This document shows positions 26,140-34,536 of a stretch of DNA of 64,000 bases, one piece after another. The stretch lies in the NCBI RefSeq assembly GCF_000422825.1, contig NZ_AUGU01000013.1, positions 496,001 to 560,000 of the forward strand, read 5' to 3'. The notes under the pieces were generated by a model that was given only the letters and a program-made list of their open reading frames with translations, did not search any database and had not been told where the DNA came from. Each line of letters starts with the position of its first letter. Within the stretch, counting starts at the first letter, position 1. Origin of the DNA: Nocardioides insulae DSM 17944 (GTDB lineage Bacteria > Actinomycetota > Actinomycetes > Propionibacteriales > Nocardioidaceae). A program made the translations under genes and the position numbers.

Positions 26140-27201
26140 ATGACAGCACTGCCACCCCAGGCGCACCGCCAGGTGTCCGCCTACGCCGACCTGTCCCGCC
26201 GGATCAAGGAGAAGGGGCTCCTGGACCGTTTACCCCGCCGGTACGCCGCCCGCACCCTCCTGCTCGGTGCCGGCTTCGCCCTCGCCCTCATCGCCCTCCT
26301 CGCACTCGGCCAGACGTGGTGGCAACTGCTCGTCGCGGCCGCCTTCGGGGTGCTGTTCACCCAGACCGCGTTCTTGTCCCACGACGGCGCGCATCGACAG
26401 ATCTTCGCCTCGGGCCCGAAGAACGAGTGGGCCGCCCGCGTGCTGGGCAATCTGGTCGTCGGCCTCAGCTACGGCTGGTGGATGCGCAAGCACTCCCGTC
26501 ACCACGCCAACCCCAACAAGGTGGGTGCTGACGACGACATCCGCCCCGGCGTCCTGCTGTTCACCCCCGACGACGCCGCCCGGCGTACCGGGGTGCTGGG
26601 CTGGCTCACCGCGCGACAGGGCTGGCTGTTCTTCCCACTGCTCACGCTCGAGGGTGTCAGCCTCCATGTGGGTGCGGTGCGCACCGTGCTGGGCGACCCG
26701 GGACTCAAGCATCGTCGTACCGAGGCCGCGCTCCTGGCCGTTCGGCTGCTGGGCTGGCCGGCGCTGGTGGTGGCCGTACTGGGGGCAGGTCTGGGCGCGG
26801 CCTTCCTGGCTGTGCAGCTGGTCGTCTTCGGCGTCTACATGGGCGCCAGCTTCGCCCCGAACCACAAGGGCATGCCGCTGGTCCCGCGGGACACCAGGAT
26901 CGACTTCCTCTCCCGGCAGGTCCTGACCTCGCGCAACATCCGCGGCGGCCGCGGGGTCGACCTGCTGATGGGCGGGCTCAACCTCCAGATCGAGCACCAT
27001 CTGTTCCCCAGCATGCCGAGCGGCAACCTGCGCCGGGCGCGTCCACTCGTGCGGGCGTACTGCGCCGAGCAGGGGGTCCCCTACACCGAGGCCGGGCTGA
27101 TCGAGTCCTACGGCATCGTGGTGCGCCACCTCAACCGGGTCGGCCTGGGCGACCGCGACCCCTTCGCCTGTCCGTTCGTGGTCTCGCAACGGACCGGGTG
27201 A
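26140..27201 (+). CDS. Membrane fatty-acid desaturase
   Basis: A 353-aa membrane di-iron desaturase. Three histidine boxes are present: HDGAHRQ, HSRHHANP and, near the C-terminus, IEHHLFPSMP, where the Glu-His-His lead is typical of front-end or acyl-lipid desaturases. Hydrophobic pairs lie between the boxes. It would introduce a double bond into acyl chains and so raise membrane fluidity. It has its own leaderless promoter matching the one before the hydrolase-ABC operon, which suggests co-regulation by the two-component system at 21360-23257. Confidence 0.93.
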   Translation: MTALPPQAHRQVSAYADLSRRIKEKGLLDRLPRRYAARTLLLGAGFALALIALLALGQTWWQLLVAAAFGVLFTQTAFLSHDGAHRQIFASGPKNEWAARVLGNLVVGLSYGWWMRKHSRHHANPNKVGADDDIRPGVLLFTPDDAARRTGVLGWLTARQGWLFFPLLTLEGVSLHVGAVRTVLGDPGLKHRRTEAALLAVRLLGWPALVVAVLGAGLGAAFLAVQLVVFGVYMGASFAPNHKGMPLVPRDTRIDFLSRQVLTSRNIRGGRGVDLLMGGLNLQIEHHLFPSMPSGNLRRARPLVRAYCAEQGVPYTEAGLIESYGIVVRHLNRVGLGDRDPFACPFVVSQRTG

Positions 27202-27354
27202 GCAGATCGCCGTGGACTGGTGCTGGTCCCGAGAGGTCTCATCGCCCGACCATCACGCTGCCGGCACAAGGAGGCGCCATCGGCGGTGCCGTCAGACCTC
27301 GCTGCGGCCGGAGGATCGTCACCGGGCCTCGGCCGTCGGGGCCGTGGTGACCGG

Positions 27355-27404
27355 TCAGAACAGTGCGGGTGAGTCCTTGCCTGCGTAGTCCGCAGCGAGC
27401 GGTG
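27355..27404 (-). repeat. Possible remnant of a duplicated ogt 3' end
   Basis: Just past the ogt stop, the minus strand reads ...DSPALF-stop, resembling the ogt end ...ETPALF-stop, with 17 of 23 bases alike. It may be a relic of a small tandem duplication. The rest of the 27202-27404 interval shows nothing I can identify. Confidence 0.25.
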
Positions 27405-27902
27405 TCAGAAGAGCGCGGGCGTTTCGTCGGCAGGCTGGGTCACGCCTTCGAGGGCGAGGAGCACCCGCTTGCGGTCCAGCCCGCCGGCGTACCCGGTGAG
27501 CGTGCCGTCGGCGCCGATCACCCGGTGACAGGGCACCACGATCGGGATCGGGTTGCGGCCGTTGGCCAGGCCGACGGCGCGGGAGGCAGCGTTGGACTTC
27601 CCGAGGCGCGCGGCGATCTCGCCGTACGTCGCCGTGGAGCCGTAGCCGATCCGGCGGAGCTCGGCCCACACCAGGTGCTGGAACTCGGTACCCTCGGCCG
27701 CGAGCGGCAGGTCGAAGTCGGTCAGCTCGCCGGCGAAGTACGCTGCCAACTGGCTGGCGCACTCGACCAGCAGCGGGTGGTCATCGGCTCGGGGGCCGCG
27801 CACTCGTCGGTCGTCGTGGGGTTCGAACTCGATCGCGCTGATCGCGCCATCCTGCTCGATCAGCCGGAGCCGGCCCACCGGGGAGTCGATCATGGTCCAC
27901 AT
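27405..27902 (-). CDS. ogt: Methylated-DNA--protein-cysteine S-methyltransferase
   Basis: Suicidal repair protein that removes alkyl groups from O6-alkylguanine onto its own Cys. The 165-aa protein ends with the classic NPIPIVVPCHRVIGADG active site and GYAGGLDRKRVLLALEG. The ATG at 27902 shares its A with the stop of the Ada-AlkA gene (TGATG) and lies seven bases from GGAGG, so it is the coupled start. Together the two genes form an alkylation-damage repair unit. Confidence 0.95.
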   Translation of the reverse strand: MWTMIDSPVGRLRLIEQDGAISAIEFEPHDDRRVRGPRADDHPLLVECASQLAAYFAGELTDFDLPLAAEGTEFQHLVWAELRRIGYGSTATYGEIAARLGKSNAASRAVGLANGRNPIPIVVPCHRVIGADGTLTGYAGGLDRKRVLLALEGVTQPADETPALF

Positions 27903-29401
27903 CACACTGCCTCCAGGGAGTTCCACAGATACATCAGGGCGTAGGAGCGCCAGGGCCGCCACCCGGACGGGTCGGCCGGCGGCGCCCCGAGTCGGCTGAG
28001 AGCACGACGGACGCCGACATCGGTGGGGAGGAAGACGTCGGGGTGTCCGAGCGCGCGGAGGGCGACGTAGTCGGCCGTCCAGGGCCCGATGCCGGGCAGC
28101 GCGAGCAGTCGGTCCCGGACCTGCGCCCGATCGCCGCCGCGGTCGAGCGGGAGGCCACCCCCCTCCTCGGCCAGCGCCCGGGCCAACCCGACCAGCGCAC
28201 GGCCGCGCGCCCGCGGCATCGGCAGCGTCCCGGGGTCGAGGGCCGCGAGCTCGTCGCGGGTGGGGAAGAGGTGGGTGAGCCCGTCGATCCCGGTCTCGAC
28301 CGCCCGGCCATGAGCCAGGACGATGCGGCCCAGCACGGTCGAGGCTCCGGCCACCGAGACCTGCTGGCCGACGACCGTGCGGATCGCCAGTTCCGGCCCG
28401 TCGACGCACCCGGGCACGCGCAGCCCGGGCCGGTGACGGACCAGCGGGCCCAGCAGCGGGTCACCGGCGAACGCCTCCCCCACCGCCGTCGGGTCGCAGT
28501 CCGCGTCGAGCAGGCGCCGAGCACGCTCGACCGCGGCGGTGGTGTCGCTGAGGTCGGTGAGCCGGAAGGTCGCCCGCACGAAGCCGGTCTCCCCCTGGCG
28601 CAGGTCGTCGCCGAGATCGAGACGTAGGACGCCGGGACCGTGCGGCAGGTCGATGGTCCGGGCGTACCACCCGTCCCCGGCGGTCTCCAGCCCCGGTACG
28701 GCGTGGTCGCGCAGGAAGCTGAGCAGGGCCTGCCCGGCGAAGGGGGTGCGGACGGCGAGCCGCATGACCAGGCTGCCGTCGGGCGCGTCGTCGCTTCTCC
28801 GGCGGGTACGCCGGGCGCCGCGCAACTGCGACGGCGTGGCGGCGTACACCTCGCGGAGGGTCTGGTTGAACTGACGCACGCTGGAGAAGCCGGCCGCGAA
28901 GGCCACCTCGGCGAAGCCGAGTCCGGTGGATTCGATGAGCACCCGGGCGGTCTGGGCCCGACGCGCCCTGGCGAGGGCGAGCGGGCCCGCGCCGAGTTCG
29001 GCGGTGAGGATCCGGGTGAGGTGGCGAGGCGTGTAGCCGACCCGGCGGGCCAATCCGGGAACGCCCTCCCGGTCGACCACGCCGTCGGCGATCAGCCGCA
29101 TGGCGCGTCCGGCGGCGGTGGCGGCGACGTCCCACTCGGGGCTGCCGGGGGTGGCGTCGGGCAGGCACCGTTTGCACGCTCGGTAGCCGGCCGCCTGGGC
29201 CGAGGCGGCGGTCGGGTGGAAGGTGATATTGGCGTAGGCCGGCGTCCGCGCGGGGCAGCTCGGCCGGCAGTAGATGCCGGTGGTGCGCACGGCGGTGTAG
29301 AAGACCCCGTCGAAGCGCCGGTCGCGCGACTTCACCGCCCGGTAGCACGACTCGGGGTCGAGGTGGGCTCGACCGACGACTGCACTCATGACCACCATCA
29401 T
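27902..29401 (-). CDS. alkA: Ada-type regulator fused to 3-methyladenine DNA glycosylase (AlkA)
   Basis: A three-part protein of about 499 aa. First is an Ada methylphosphotriester/zinc domain with Cys45, Cys49, Cys76 and Cys79, the exact spacing of E. coli Ada Cys38/42/69/72. Next is an AraC helix-turn-helix (residues about 95-180, with PRHLTRILTAELG and SSVRQFNQTLREVY). Last is an AlkA glycosylase with the helix-hairpin-helix LLALPGIGPWTADYVAL and catalytic Asp in LPTDVGV. It senses phosphotriester damage and excises alkylated bases; ogt supplies the missing methyltransferase. Starts at 29401, 29398 and 29389 are all possible. Confidence 0.93.
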   Translation of the reverse strand: MMVVMSAVVGRAHLDPESCYRAVKSRDRRFDGVFYTAVRTTGIYCRPSCPARTPAYANITFHPTAASAQAAGYRACKRCLPDATPGSPEWDVAATAAGRAMRLIADGVVDREGVPGLARRVGYTPRHLTRILTAELGAGPLALARARRAQTARVLIESTGLGFAEVAFAAGFSSVRQFNQTLREVYAATPSQLRGARRTRRRSDDAPDGSLVMRLAVRTPFAGQALLSFLRDHAVPGLETAGDGWYARTIDLPHGPGVLRLDLGDDLRQGETGFVRATFRLTDLSDTTAAVERARRLLDADCDPTAVGEAFAGDPLLGPLVRHRPGLRVPGCVDGPELAIRTVVGQQVSVAGASTVLGRIVLAHGRAVETGIDGLTHLFPTRDELAALDPGTLPMPRARGRALVGLARALAEEGGGLPLDRGGDRAQVRDRLLALPGIGPWTADYVALRALGHPDVFLPTDVGVRRALSRLGAPPADPSGWRPWRSYALMYLWNSLEAV

Positions 29402-29484
29402 GCCTGCGCGACCACGAGAGCACTGGCGGGAATCGGACACCACCGTCCGACGCCGGCGGTGGCAGGGATCACGGCCAGAATTAA

Positions 29485-29510
29485 CGCATCTGGGATGTGG
29501 ATTATCTACT
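29485..29510 (+). promoter_or_regulatory. nsrR promoter with probable NsrR half-palindromes
   Basis: CGCATC (29485-29490), three bases, then GATGTG (29494-29499) form an imperfect dyad, similar to GATG-containing NsrR sites. TATCTACT (29503-29510) is a likely -10, about 8 bases before the GTG. It would give autoregulation; inferred from sequence and neighbours. Confidence 0.45.
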
Positions 29511-29518
29511 GTGGGGTC

Positions 29519-29962
29519 GTGCAGCTGACCGCGTTCACCGACCTCGCGCTCCGCATGACCATGCGGTTGGCGGTCCTGGACGAGGGGCGTTCGACGACCA
29601 GTGCAGCACTGGCCGAGGAACTGCGAGTCCCGCCCAGCCACGCCGCCAAGGTGACCACCGCACTGGGCAAGCTCGGGGTGGTCGAGACCCGCCGCGGCCG
29701 CACCGGCGGACTCCGTCTCGCCAGGGACGCCCACGAACTCTCCGTCGGCACCATCGTGCGGGCACTGGAAGGCTCCGGCGACGTAGTCGCCTGCGAGGGC
29801 GCCGTCCCCTGCCCGTTGCGCGCTGGCTGCCGGCTGCGCACCGCGCTCCGGCAGGCTCAGGAGGCGTTCTACGCGGCCCTCGACCCGATCTCCGTCGCCG
29901 AGGTCAGCGACGGCCCCACCCGCACCCTGCTCCTCCAGTTGACCGCTCGGCCCGCCGGCTGA
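29519..29962 (+). CDS. nsrR: Rrf2-family nitric-oxide sensor NsrR
   Basis: A 147-aa Rrf2-family repressor. The winged helix includes VPPSHAAKVTTALGKLGVVETRRGRTGG in segments. Three cysteines, C92, C98 and C104, match the iron-sulfur ligands of Streptomyces NsrR (C93, C99, C105). Nitric oxide destroys the cluster and releases DNA. The start is GTG (VQLTAFTDLAL), the family N-terminus. It is 35 bases upstream of hmp, its usual target. Confidence 0.92.
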   Translation: MQLTAFTDLALRMTMRLAVLDEGRSTTSAALAEELRVPPSHAAKVTTALGKLGVVETRRGRTGGLRLARDAHELSVGTIVRALEGSGDVVACEGAVPCPLRAGCRLRTALRQAQEAFYAALDPISVAEVSDGPTRTLLLQLTARPAG

Positions 29963-29997
29963 GTCCTCCCGCACCACCAACCGAAGGGAACACCGCC

Positions 29998-31206
29998 ATG
30001 CTCTCCCCCACCTCGACCGAGATCGTCCGCGCGACCCTGCCCGTCGTCGGCGGCGCCATCGGTGAGATCACCCCGAAGTTCTACCGTCGGCTGTTCGCGG
30101 CCCACCCCGACCTCGAGCGCAACCTGTTCAACCGGGGCAACCAGGCACGCGGTGACCAGCAGCGGGCGCTGGCCGGCGCGGTGGCGGCGTACGCGACCCT
30201 GCTGGTCGCCGAGGACGGCCCGGACCCGGCCGACGTACTGCCCCGGATCGCGCACAAGCACGCGTCCCTGGGGATCACCGAGGAGCAGTACCCGATCGTC
30301 CACGAGCACCTCTTCGCCGCCATCGTCGAGGTGCTCGGGGACGCGGTCACCCCCGAGGTGGCCGCGGCCTGGGACGAGGTCTACTGGCACATGGCGCACG
30401 CCCTGATCGCGGCGGAGAAGGAGTTGTACGCCGAGGCCGGGGTCGACCCCGCCCAGGCCTTCCACACCCTCGTGGTCCGGCGCCGGGTGCAGGAGTCGCC
30501 GGACACCGTCTCGTTCGTGCTGGCCACCATCGACGGCACCGAGATCCACCGGCCCCATCCGGGCCAGTACGTCTCCGTGGCCGCGCCGATGGCGGACGGT
30601 GCCCGCCAGATCCGGCAGTACAGCGTGACCAGCGTGCCTGCCCCCGACGCGGTCGGCATCTCGGTCAAGGCGGTGCCCGCCCGCGAGGTCGACGGCGGGG
30701 CCGAGCCGGCGGGCGAGGTGTCCAACCATCTGCACGCCAACCTCTTCGAGGGCGACACGGTCGAGGTGTCCGCACCGTTCGGTGAGCTCACCCTCCGGGA
30801 CGGGGAGAACCCACTGGTCCTGGTCTCCGCCGGCATCGGCATCACCCCGATGATCGGCTTCCTCCGCTACCTCAGGCGGACCGGATCCCAGCGCCCGGTG
30901 ATGGTCCTGCATGCCGACCGCTCCCCCGCCCGGCACGCGCACCGAGCCGAGCTCAACGAGCTCGTCTCCGAACTCCCCCGGGCCCGGCTGCTGCGCTGGT
31001 ACGAGCAGCTCGGCCAGCGGGCGGCCGAGCCCGGTCTGAGCACCGGCCTGATCGACCTGGGTGAGGTCGAGATCCCGACCGACGCCGAGGTCTACCTCTG
31101 CGGCCCGGTGCCGTTCATGTCCTCGGTCCACTCCACCCTGCTCCAGCGCGGCGTTCCTGCCGACCGGATCCACTACGAGGTCTTCGGTCCCTCCCGCGAA
31201 CTCTGA
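29998..31206 (+). CDS. hmp: Nitric oxide dioxygenase (flavohaemoglobin)
   Basis: Oxidises nitric oxide to nitrate using O2 and NAD(P)H. The 402-aa protein has an N-terminal globin (LFNRGNQARGDQQRALAGA, proximal His in IAHKHASLGI) and a C-terminal ferredoxin reductase with FAD motif RQYSVTS, NAD motif SAGIGITPMIGFL and a C-terminal YEVFGPS. GAAGGGA precedes the ATG. NsrR just upstream makes NO-responsive control very likely. Confidence 0.96.
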   Translation: MLSPTSTEIVRATLPVVGGAIGEITPKFYRRLFAAHPDLERNLFNRGNQARGDQQRALAGAVAAYATLLVAEDGPDPADVLPRIAHKHASLGITEEQYPIVHEHLFAAIVEVLGDAVTPEVAAAWDEVYWHMAHALIAAEKELYAEAGVDPAQAFHTLVVRRRVQESPDTVSFVLATIDGTEIHRPHPGQYVSVAAPMADGARQIRQYSVTSVPAPDAVGISVKAVPAREVDGGAEPAGEVSNHLHANLFEGDTVEVSAPFGELTLRDGENPLVLVSAGIGITPMIGFLRYLRRTGSQRPVMVLHADRSPARHAHRAELNELVSELPRARLLRWYEQLGQRAAEPGLSTGLIDLGEVEIPTDAEVYLCGPVPFMSSVHSTLLQRGVPADRIHYEVFGPSREL

Positions 31207-31420
31207 CGCCGCCGCGGTACGCCGCACGAGCAGCTCCACCGGGTAGCCCGACCGGGGAGCCCGACACGCTCGGTCGGCGTACCGCTCGGCGCCCCGGGAG
31301 GGTCAGGGGGCTCGGGGGCCCCGACCGAGGCGCGACCGACCGATTCCGTCGAGGTCGGGTGCCGCCACCGGGTCCACCGCGCCGGCACCTCCTACCAGGG
31401 GCCGACCGGTGGCCCCGGGC

Positions 31421-31711
31421 TCAGGCGACGTCCTTCCAGGGGTCGTGCTCGGCGAGGATCCGGTCGACTCTCGCCTGGTCGAGACGGGAGACGACGTGCT
31501 GCGACTCCTGGGCGTCCCGGACGCACTTGGCGAGGCTGAAGGAGGAGGTCGTGAGGAAGATCGTGCCCAGCGCGAGGAAGGCCTTCGGCCACGGGTCCGC
31601 GGGGAGGTAGAGGATCGCGATCAGCAGGAAGGCAAGGGCGAGGCCGAAGGCGAGCGCCGACTGGACGAAGAAGGCCATGGTGTTCTTGGTGGCTGGTGTC
31701 GTGGTTTCCAT
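31421..31711 (-). CDS. YiaA/YiaB-family two-helix membrane protein
   Basis: A 96-aa inner-membrane protein with two hydrophobic helices, AFFVQSALAFGLALAFLLIA and a second in PKAFLALGTIFLTTSSFSLA, followed by a charged cytoplasmic tail with KCVRDAQESQHVVSRLDQAR. This matches the yiaA/B two-helix family; function is unknown. It is divergent from the MacS-like kinase over 75 bases that contain a candidate MacR site, so it may be a target of that two-component system. Confidence 0.85.
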   Translation of the reverse strand: METTTPATKNTMAFFVQSALAFGLALAFLLIAILYLPADPWPKAFLALGTIFLTTSSFSLAKCVRDAQESQHVVSRLDQARVDRILAEHDPWKDVA

Positions 31712-31740
31712 GCCATCGAGTCTCGGTGCGGCGTCGGGGG

Positions 31741-31765
31741 CCTGACATCCGTACGCATACTCAGG
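31741..31765. promoter_or_regulatory. Dyad between yiaA-like gene and kinase, candidate MacR site
   Basis: CCTGA (31741-31745) and TCAGG (31761-31765) form symmetric ends; the right half ATACTCAGG resembles the TGAGTAC/GTACTCA half-site reported for Streptomyces MacR. The spacing is wider than in that consensus, so this is tentative. Confidence 0.4.
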
Positions 31766-31786
31766 TCTCCGGTGCCTGCGGGTGCG

Positions 31787-32929
31787 ATGCTGCGCAGTGT
31801 GAGCACGACTCCCAGCGCTGCCGTAGCCGTCGAGAACCGGCTCTTCGGCGCGCTGGCGGTGCTCCGCGCCGTCGTCCTGCTCAACGCCGTCGGCCTCAAC
31901 ATCTACCGCGCCGGCAACTTCGAGCGTCCCGCGGCGGGGGCCGCCTGCGTGGCGGTGATGATCGCCTGGACCGGCTTCACGACCTGGGCGTACGCGGGGC
32001 CGCGGCGTCGTACGGCGCTGCTGCTGGGCGCCGACCTCGCCGTCGCCGTGGCCCTGCTGCTGGCCACTCCCGTGGTGAAGGGCCCGGGATTCCAGGCGAG
32101 CGTGCCCGGCTACTGGGTGATCGGGGCGCTGCTGGCGTGGGCGATCCACTACCGGGTGATCGGGGGGCTGATCGCCGGGACGGTGCTCGCCGTCACCGAT
32201 CTCGTGGTGCGCCCCGAGGTCGGGCAGGCGGAGTACGGGCACGCGTTCCTGCTCGTGATCGGTGGCCCGATCGTGGGCTACATGTGCGCGTCGCTGCAGC
32301 GGCTCGCCGCGGAGCGTGATCGGGCGGAGCGCTCCGCGGCGGCGGCCGAGGAACGGGCCCGGCTGGCCCGGGCCGTCCATGACGGCGTCCTACAGGTGCT
32401 CGCGCTGGTCCAGCGCCGCGGCAAGGAGCTCGGCGGCGAGGCGGCCGAGCTCGGTGTGCTGGCCGACCGGCAGGAACGCCAACTGCGTGCCCTCATCCAG
32501 GCCCAGGATGCCGTCGACAGCACCGGGCCGGGATCGGTGGACCTGGTCACCGAGCTGGTCGGGCTGGAGCGGGACCACCGCGTCACCGTCTCGACACCCG
32601 GAACCCCGGTCGCCCTTCCGGTGGCGACCGCACGGGAGATCGTGGCCGCCACCCGTTCCTGTCTGGAGAACGTCGAGCGCCACGTGGGCCCGCAGGCGCC
32701 GGCCTGGGTGCTCCTCCAGGCCTTCCCGGACCGGCTCGAGCTCTCCGTGCGGGACGACGGCCCCGGCATCCCGGCAGGCCGGCTCGACGAGGCCGCCGCC
32801 CAGGGCCGTCTCGGCGTCACCGGGTCGATCCGCGGACGGATCACCGACCTCGGCGGCACCGCCGAGCTCACCACCGGCCCCTTCGGCACCGAGTGGGAGT
32901 TCGTCCTCCCCCGGCCCCCCTCGCACTAG
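31787..32929 (+). CDS. Sensor histidine kinase (MacS-like)
   Basis: A 380-aa membrane kinase. Roughly five transmembrane segments lie in the first 170 residues. The HisKA_3 phospho-acceptor is in ARLARAVHDGVLQVLALVQRR split by the His; the ATPase domain has SCLENVERHVG and VRDDGPGIPAGRL. This arrangement fits the actinobacterial MacS family. ATG 31787 is used; a GTG four codons later (VSTTPSAAV) is an alternative. The stop TAG doubles as the start of a TAGGGT box before the regulator. Confidence 0.88.
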   Translation: MLRSVSTTPSAAVAVENRLFGALAVLRAVVLLNAVGLNIYRAGNFERPAAGAACVAVMIAWTGFTTWAYAGPRRRTALLLGADLAVAVALLLATPVVKGPGFQASVPGYWVIGALLAWAIHYRVIGGLIAGTVLAVTDLVVRPEVGQAEYGHAFLLVIGGPIVGYMCASLQRLAAERDRAERSAAAAEERARLARAVHDGVLQVLALVQRRGKELGGEAAELGVLADRQERQLRALIQAQDAVDSTGPGSVDLVTELVGLERDHRVTVSTPGTPVALPVATAREIVAATRSCLENVERHVGPQAPAWVLLQAFPDRLELSVRDDGPGIPAGRLDEAAAQGRLGVTGSIRGRITDLGGTAELTTGPFGTEWEFVLPRPPSH

Positions 32930-32939
32930 GGTCCAGGAC

Positions 32940-33599
32940 ATGAGCGCAGAACCGGTGGGACCGGTCACGGTGATGGTGGTCGACGACCACCCCTTGTGGC
33001 GGGACGCCGTCGAGCGCGACCTCACCGAAGCCGGGTTCGCGGTGGTGGCGGTCGCCGCCGACGGGCGCCAGACCCTGGCCAGGTTCCCGGCCGCGCGGCC
33101 CGGCGTGGTCCTGCTCGACCTGCAGATCCCGGCACCGGACGGGGTCGCGGTCACGGCCGAGCTCGTACGGCTGGACCCCTCGGTCAGGGTGCTGATCCTG
33201 TCCGCCTCCGGGGAGCACGCGGACGTCCTGGCCGCGGTGAAGGCGGGAGCCGCCGGCTACCTGGTGAAGTCCGCCTCCCGCGAGGAGCTCCTGGACGCCG
33301 TACGCCGGGTGGCCCGCGGCGAGCCCGTGTTCACTCCGGGACTGGCCGGGCTGGTGCTCGGCGAGTTCCAGCGCCTCTCGGAGACACCGGATCCGGGTGA
33401 GCCGCACCTGACCGACCGTGAGAGCGAGGTGCTCAAACTGGTCGCCAAGGGACTGTCCTACCGCCAGATCGCCGAGCGGCTCGTGCTCTCCCACCGCACC
33501 GTGCAGAACCACGTGCAGAACACCCTCCGCAAGCTACAGATGCACAATCGGGTCGAACTCACCCGCTATGCCATCGAGCACGGACTGGACGCGGAGTGA
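32940..33599 (+). CDS. NarL/LuxR-family response regulator (MacR-like)
   Basis: A 219-aa regulator paired with the kinase before it. The receiver has VMVVDDHPLWRDAVERDL, Asp in VVLLDLQIPAPDG and Lys in YLVKSASREEL; the LuxR domain has LTDRESEVLKLVAKGLSY and SHRTVQNHVQNTLRKLQ. The ATG lies 10 bases after the kinase stop, with TAGGGT seven bases before it and no Shine-Dalgarno, so it may also be made from its own leaderless transcript. Confidence 0.92.
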   Translation: MSAEPVGPVTVMVVDDHPLWRDAVERDLTEAGFAVVAVAADGRQTLARFPAARPGVVLLDLQIPAPDGVAVTAELVRLDPSVRVLILSASGEHADVLAAVKAGAAGYLVKSASREELLDAVRRVARGEPVFTPGLAGLVLGEFQRLSETPDPGEPHLTDRESEVLKLVAKGLSYRQIAERLVLSHRTVQNHVQNTLRKLQMHNRVELTRYAIEHGLDAE

Positions 33600-33762
33600 G
33601 GTCCAGCTCGTACCGACCATGATCGTTCGAGGCCAGGTCACCGCCGACGAGCGAGGAAGGGCCGGGCTCCCACCTCCGCGGCGACACCAGCCCATCCGCG
33701 GCCGCCGCGTGCGGCGCCGGGGTTCCTCCAGCCGCCGGCTCCGGCGGAGAAGCGGATCGCGG

Positions 33763-34536
33763 TCAGCGCGCCCCCCGGCCGGCCGCGCGCCCCGACAACG
33801 CCGCCCACGCCCGCACCGGGAGCACGCGGGCGGTCTTCATCAGGATCGCCATCGGGAGCGGGAAGACGATCTCGGTACGACGCCGGCGCAGCCCCTCCAC
33901 GATCGCCAGGGCCGCCTCCTCCGGCTCGACGATGAAGGGCATCGGGAAGTCGTTGTCCCTGGTCATCGGGGTCCGGACGAAACCGGGGCTCACCGTGGTC
34001 ACCCGGACGCCGTAGCGTCGAAGGGCCGCTCGGAGGCCCTCGAGCAGGTTGAGCTGGGCGGCCTTGGTGGCACCGTACGCCTCCGCCCCGGCGAGCCCCC
34101 GATACCCGGCGACCGAGGCGATCGCGACCAGGTGGCCGCCACGAGCGCGGACCATCCCCGGTAGGACCGCTGCAAGCAGGTTGTTGAGGCCGAGCAGGTT
34201 GACCTCGACGTGGCGGGCGAACGCGTCGGCGTCCCAGGCGGCAGCGTCGAAGCGGTCCCAGTAGCCGGCAGACCACACCACGACGTCCGGCCCACCCACG
34301 CTCGCCCCGACCTCGCCGGCCGCGGCCAGCACGGCCGTTCGGTCGGTCACGTCGCAGGGCACCACCGCCATCTCGTCGCGTGCCACGTCCAGGAGGTCGT
34401 CGACCCGGCGGGCGCTGATCGCCACCTCGGCGCCCCGCCGGCTGAACTCACGCGCAAGCGCGGCGCCGATTCCGCTGCTGGCCCCCACGATCCAGAACGA
34501 GCGCCCCGCGAAGCCATCGGGTCGGGCCCTCACCAC
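33763..34536 (-). CDS. Short-chain dehydrogenase/reductase
   Basis: A 257-aa classical SDR: cofactor motif IVGASSGIGAALAREFSRRG, active-site Ser in AIASVAGYRG, the YGATKAAQ catalytic Tyr and Lys, and TVSPGFVRTPMT. It is the last gene of the FAD oxidoreductase-DUF1365-CFA operon, overlapping the CFA gene by seven bases, so it probably acts on the same lipid product or intermediate. Substrate unknown. Confidence 0.9.
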   Translation of the reverse strand: MVRARPDGFAGRSFWIVGASSGIGAALAREFSRRGAEVAISARRVDDLLDVARDEMAVVPCDVTDRTAVLAAAGEVGASVGGPDVVVWSAGYWDRFDAAAWDADAFARHVEVNLLGLNNLLAAVLPGMVRARGGHLVAIASVAGYRGLAGAEAYGATKAAQLNLLEGLRAALRRYGVRVTTVSPGFVRTPMTRDNDFPMPFIVEPEEAALAIVEGLRRRRTEIVFPLPMAILMKTARVLPVRAWAALSGRAAGRGAR

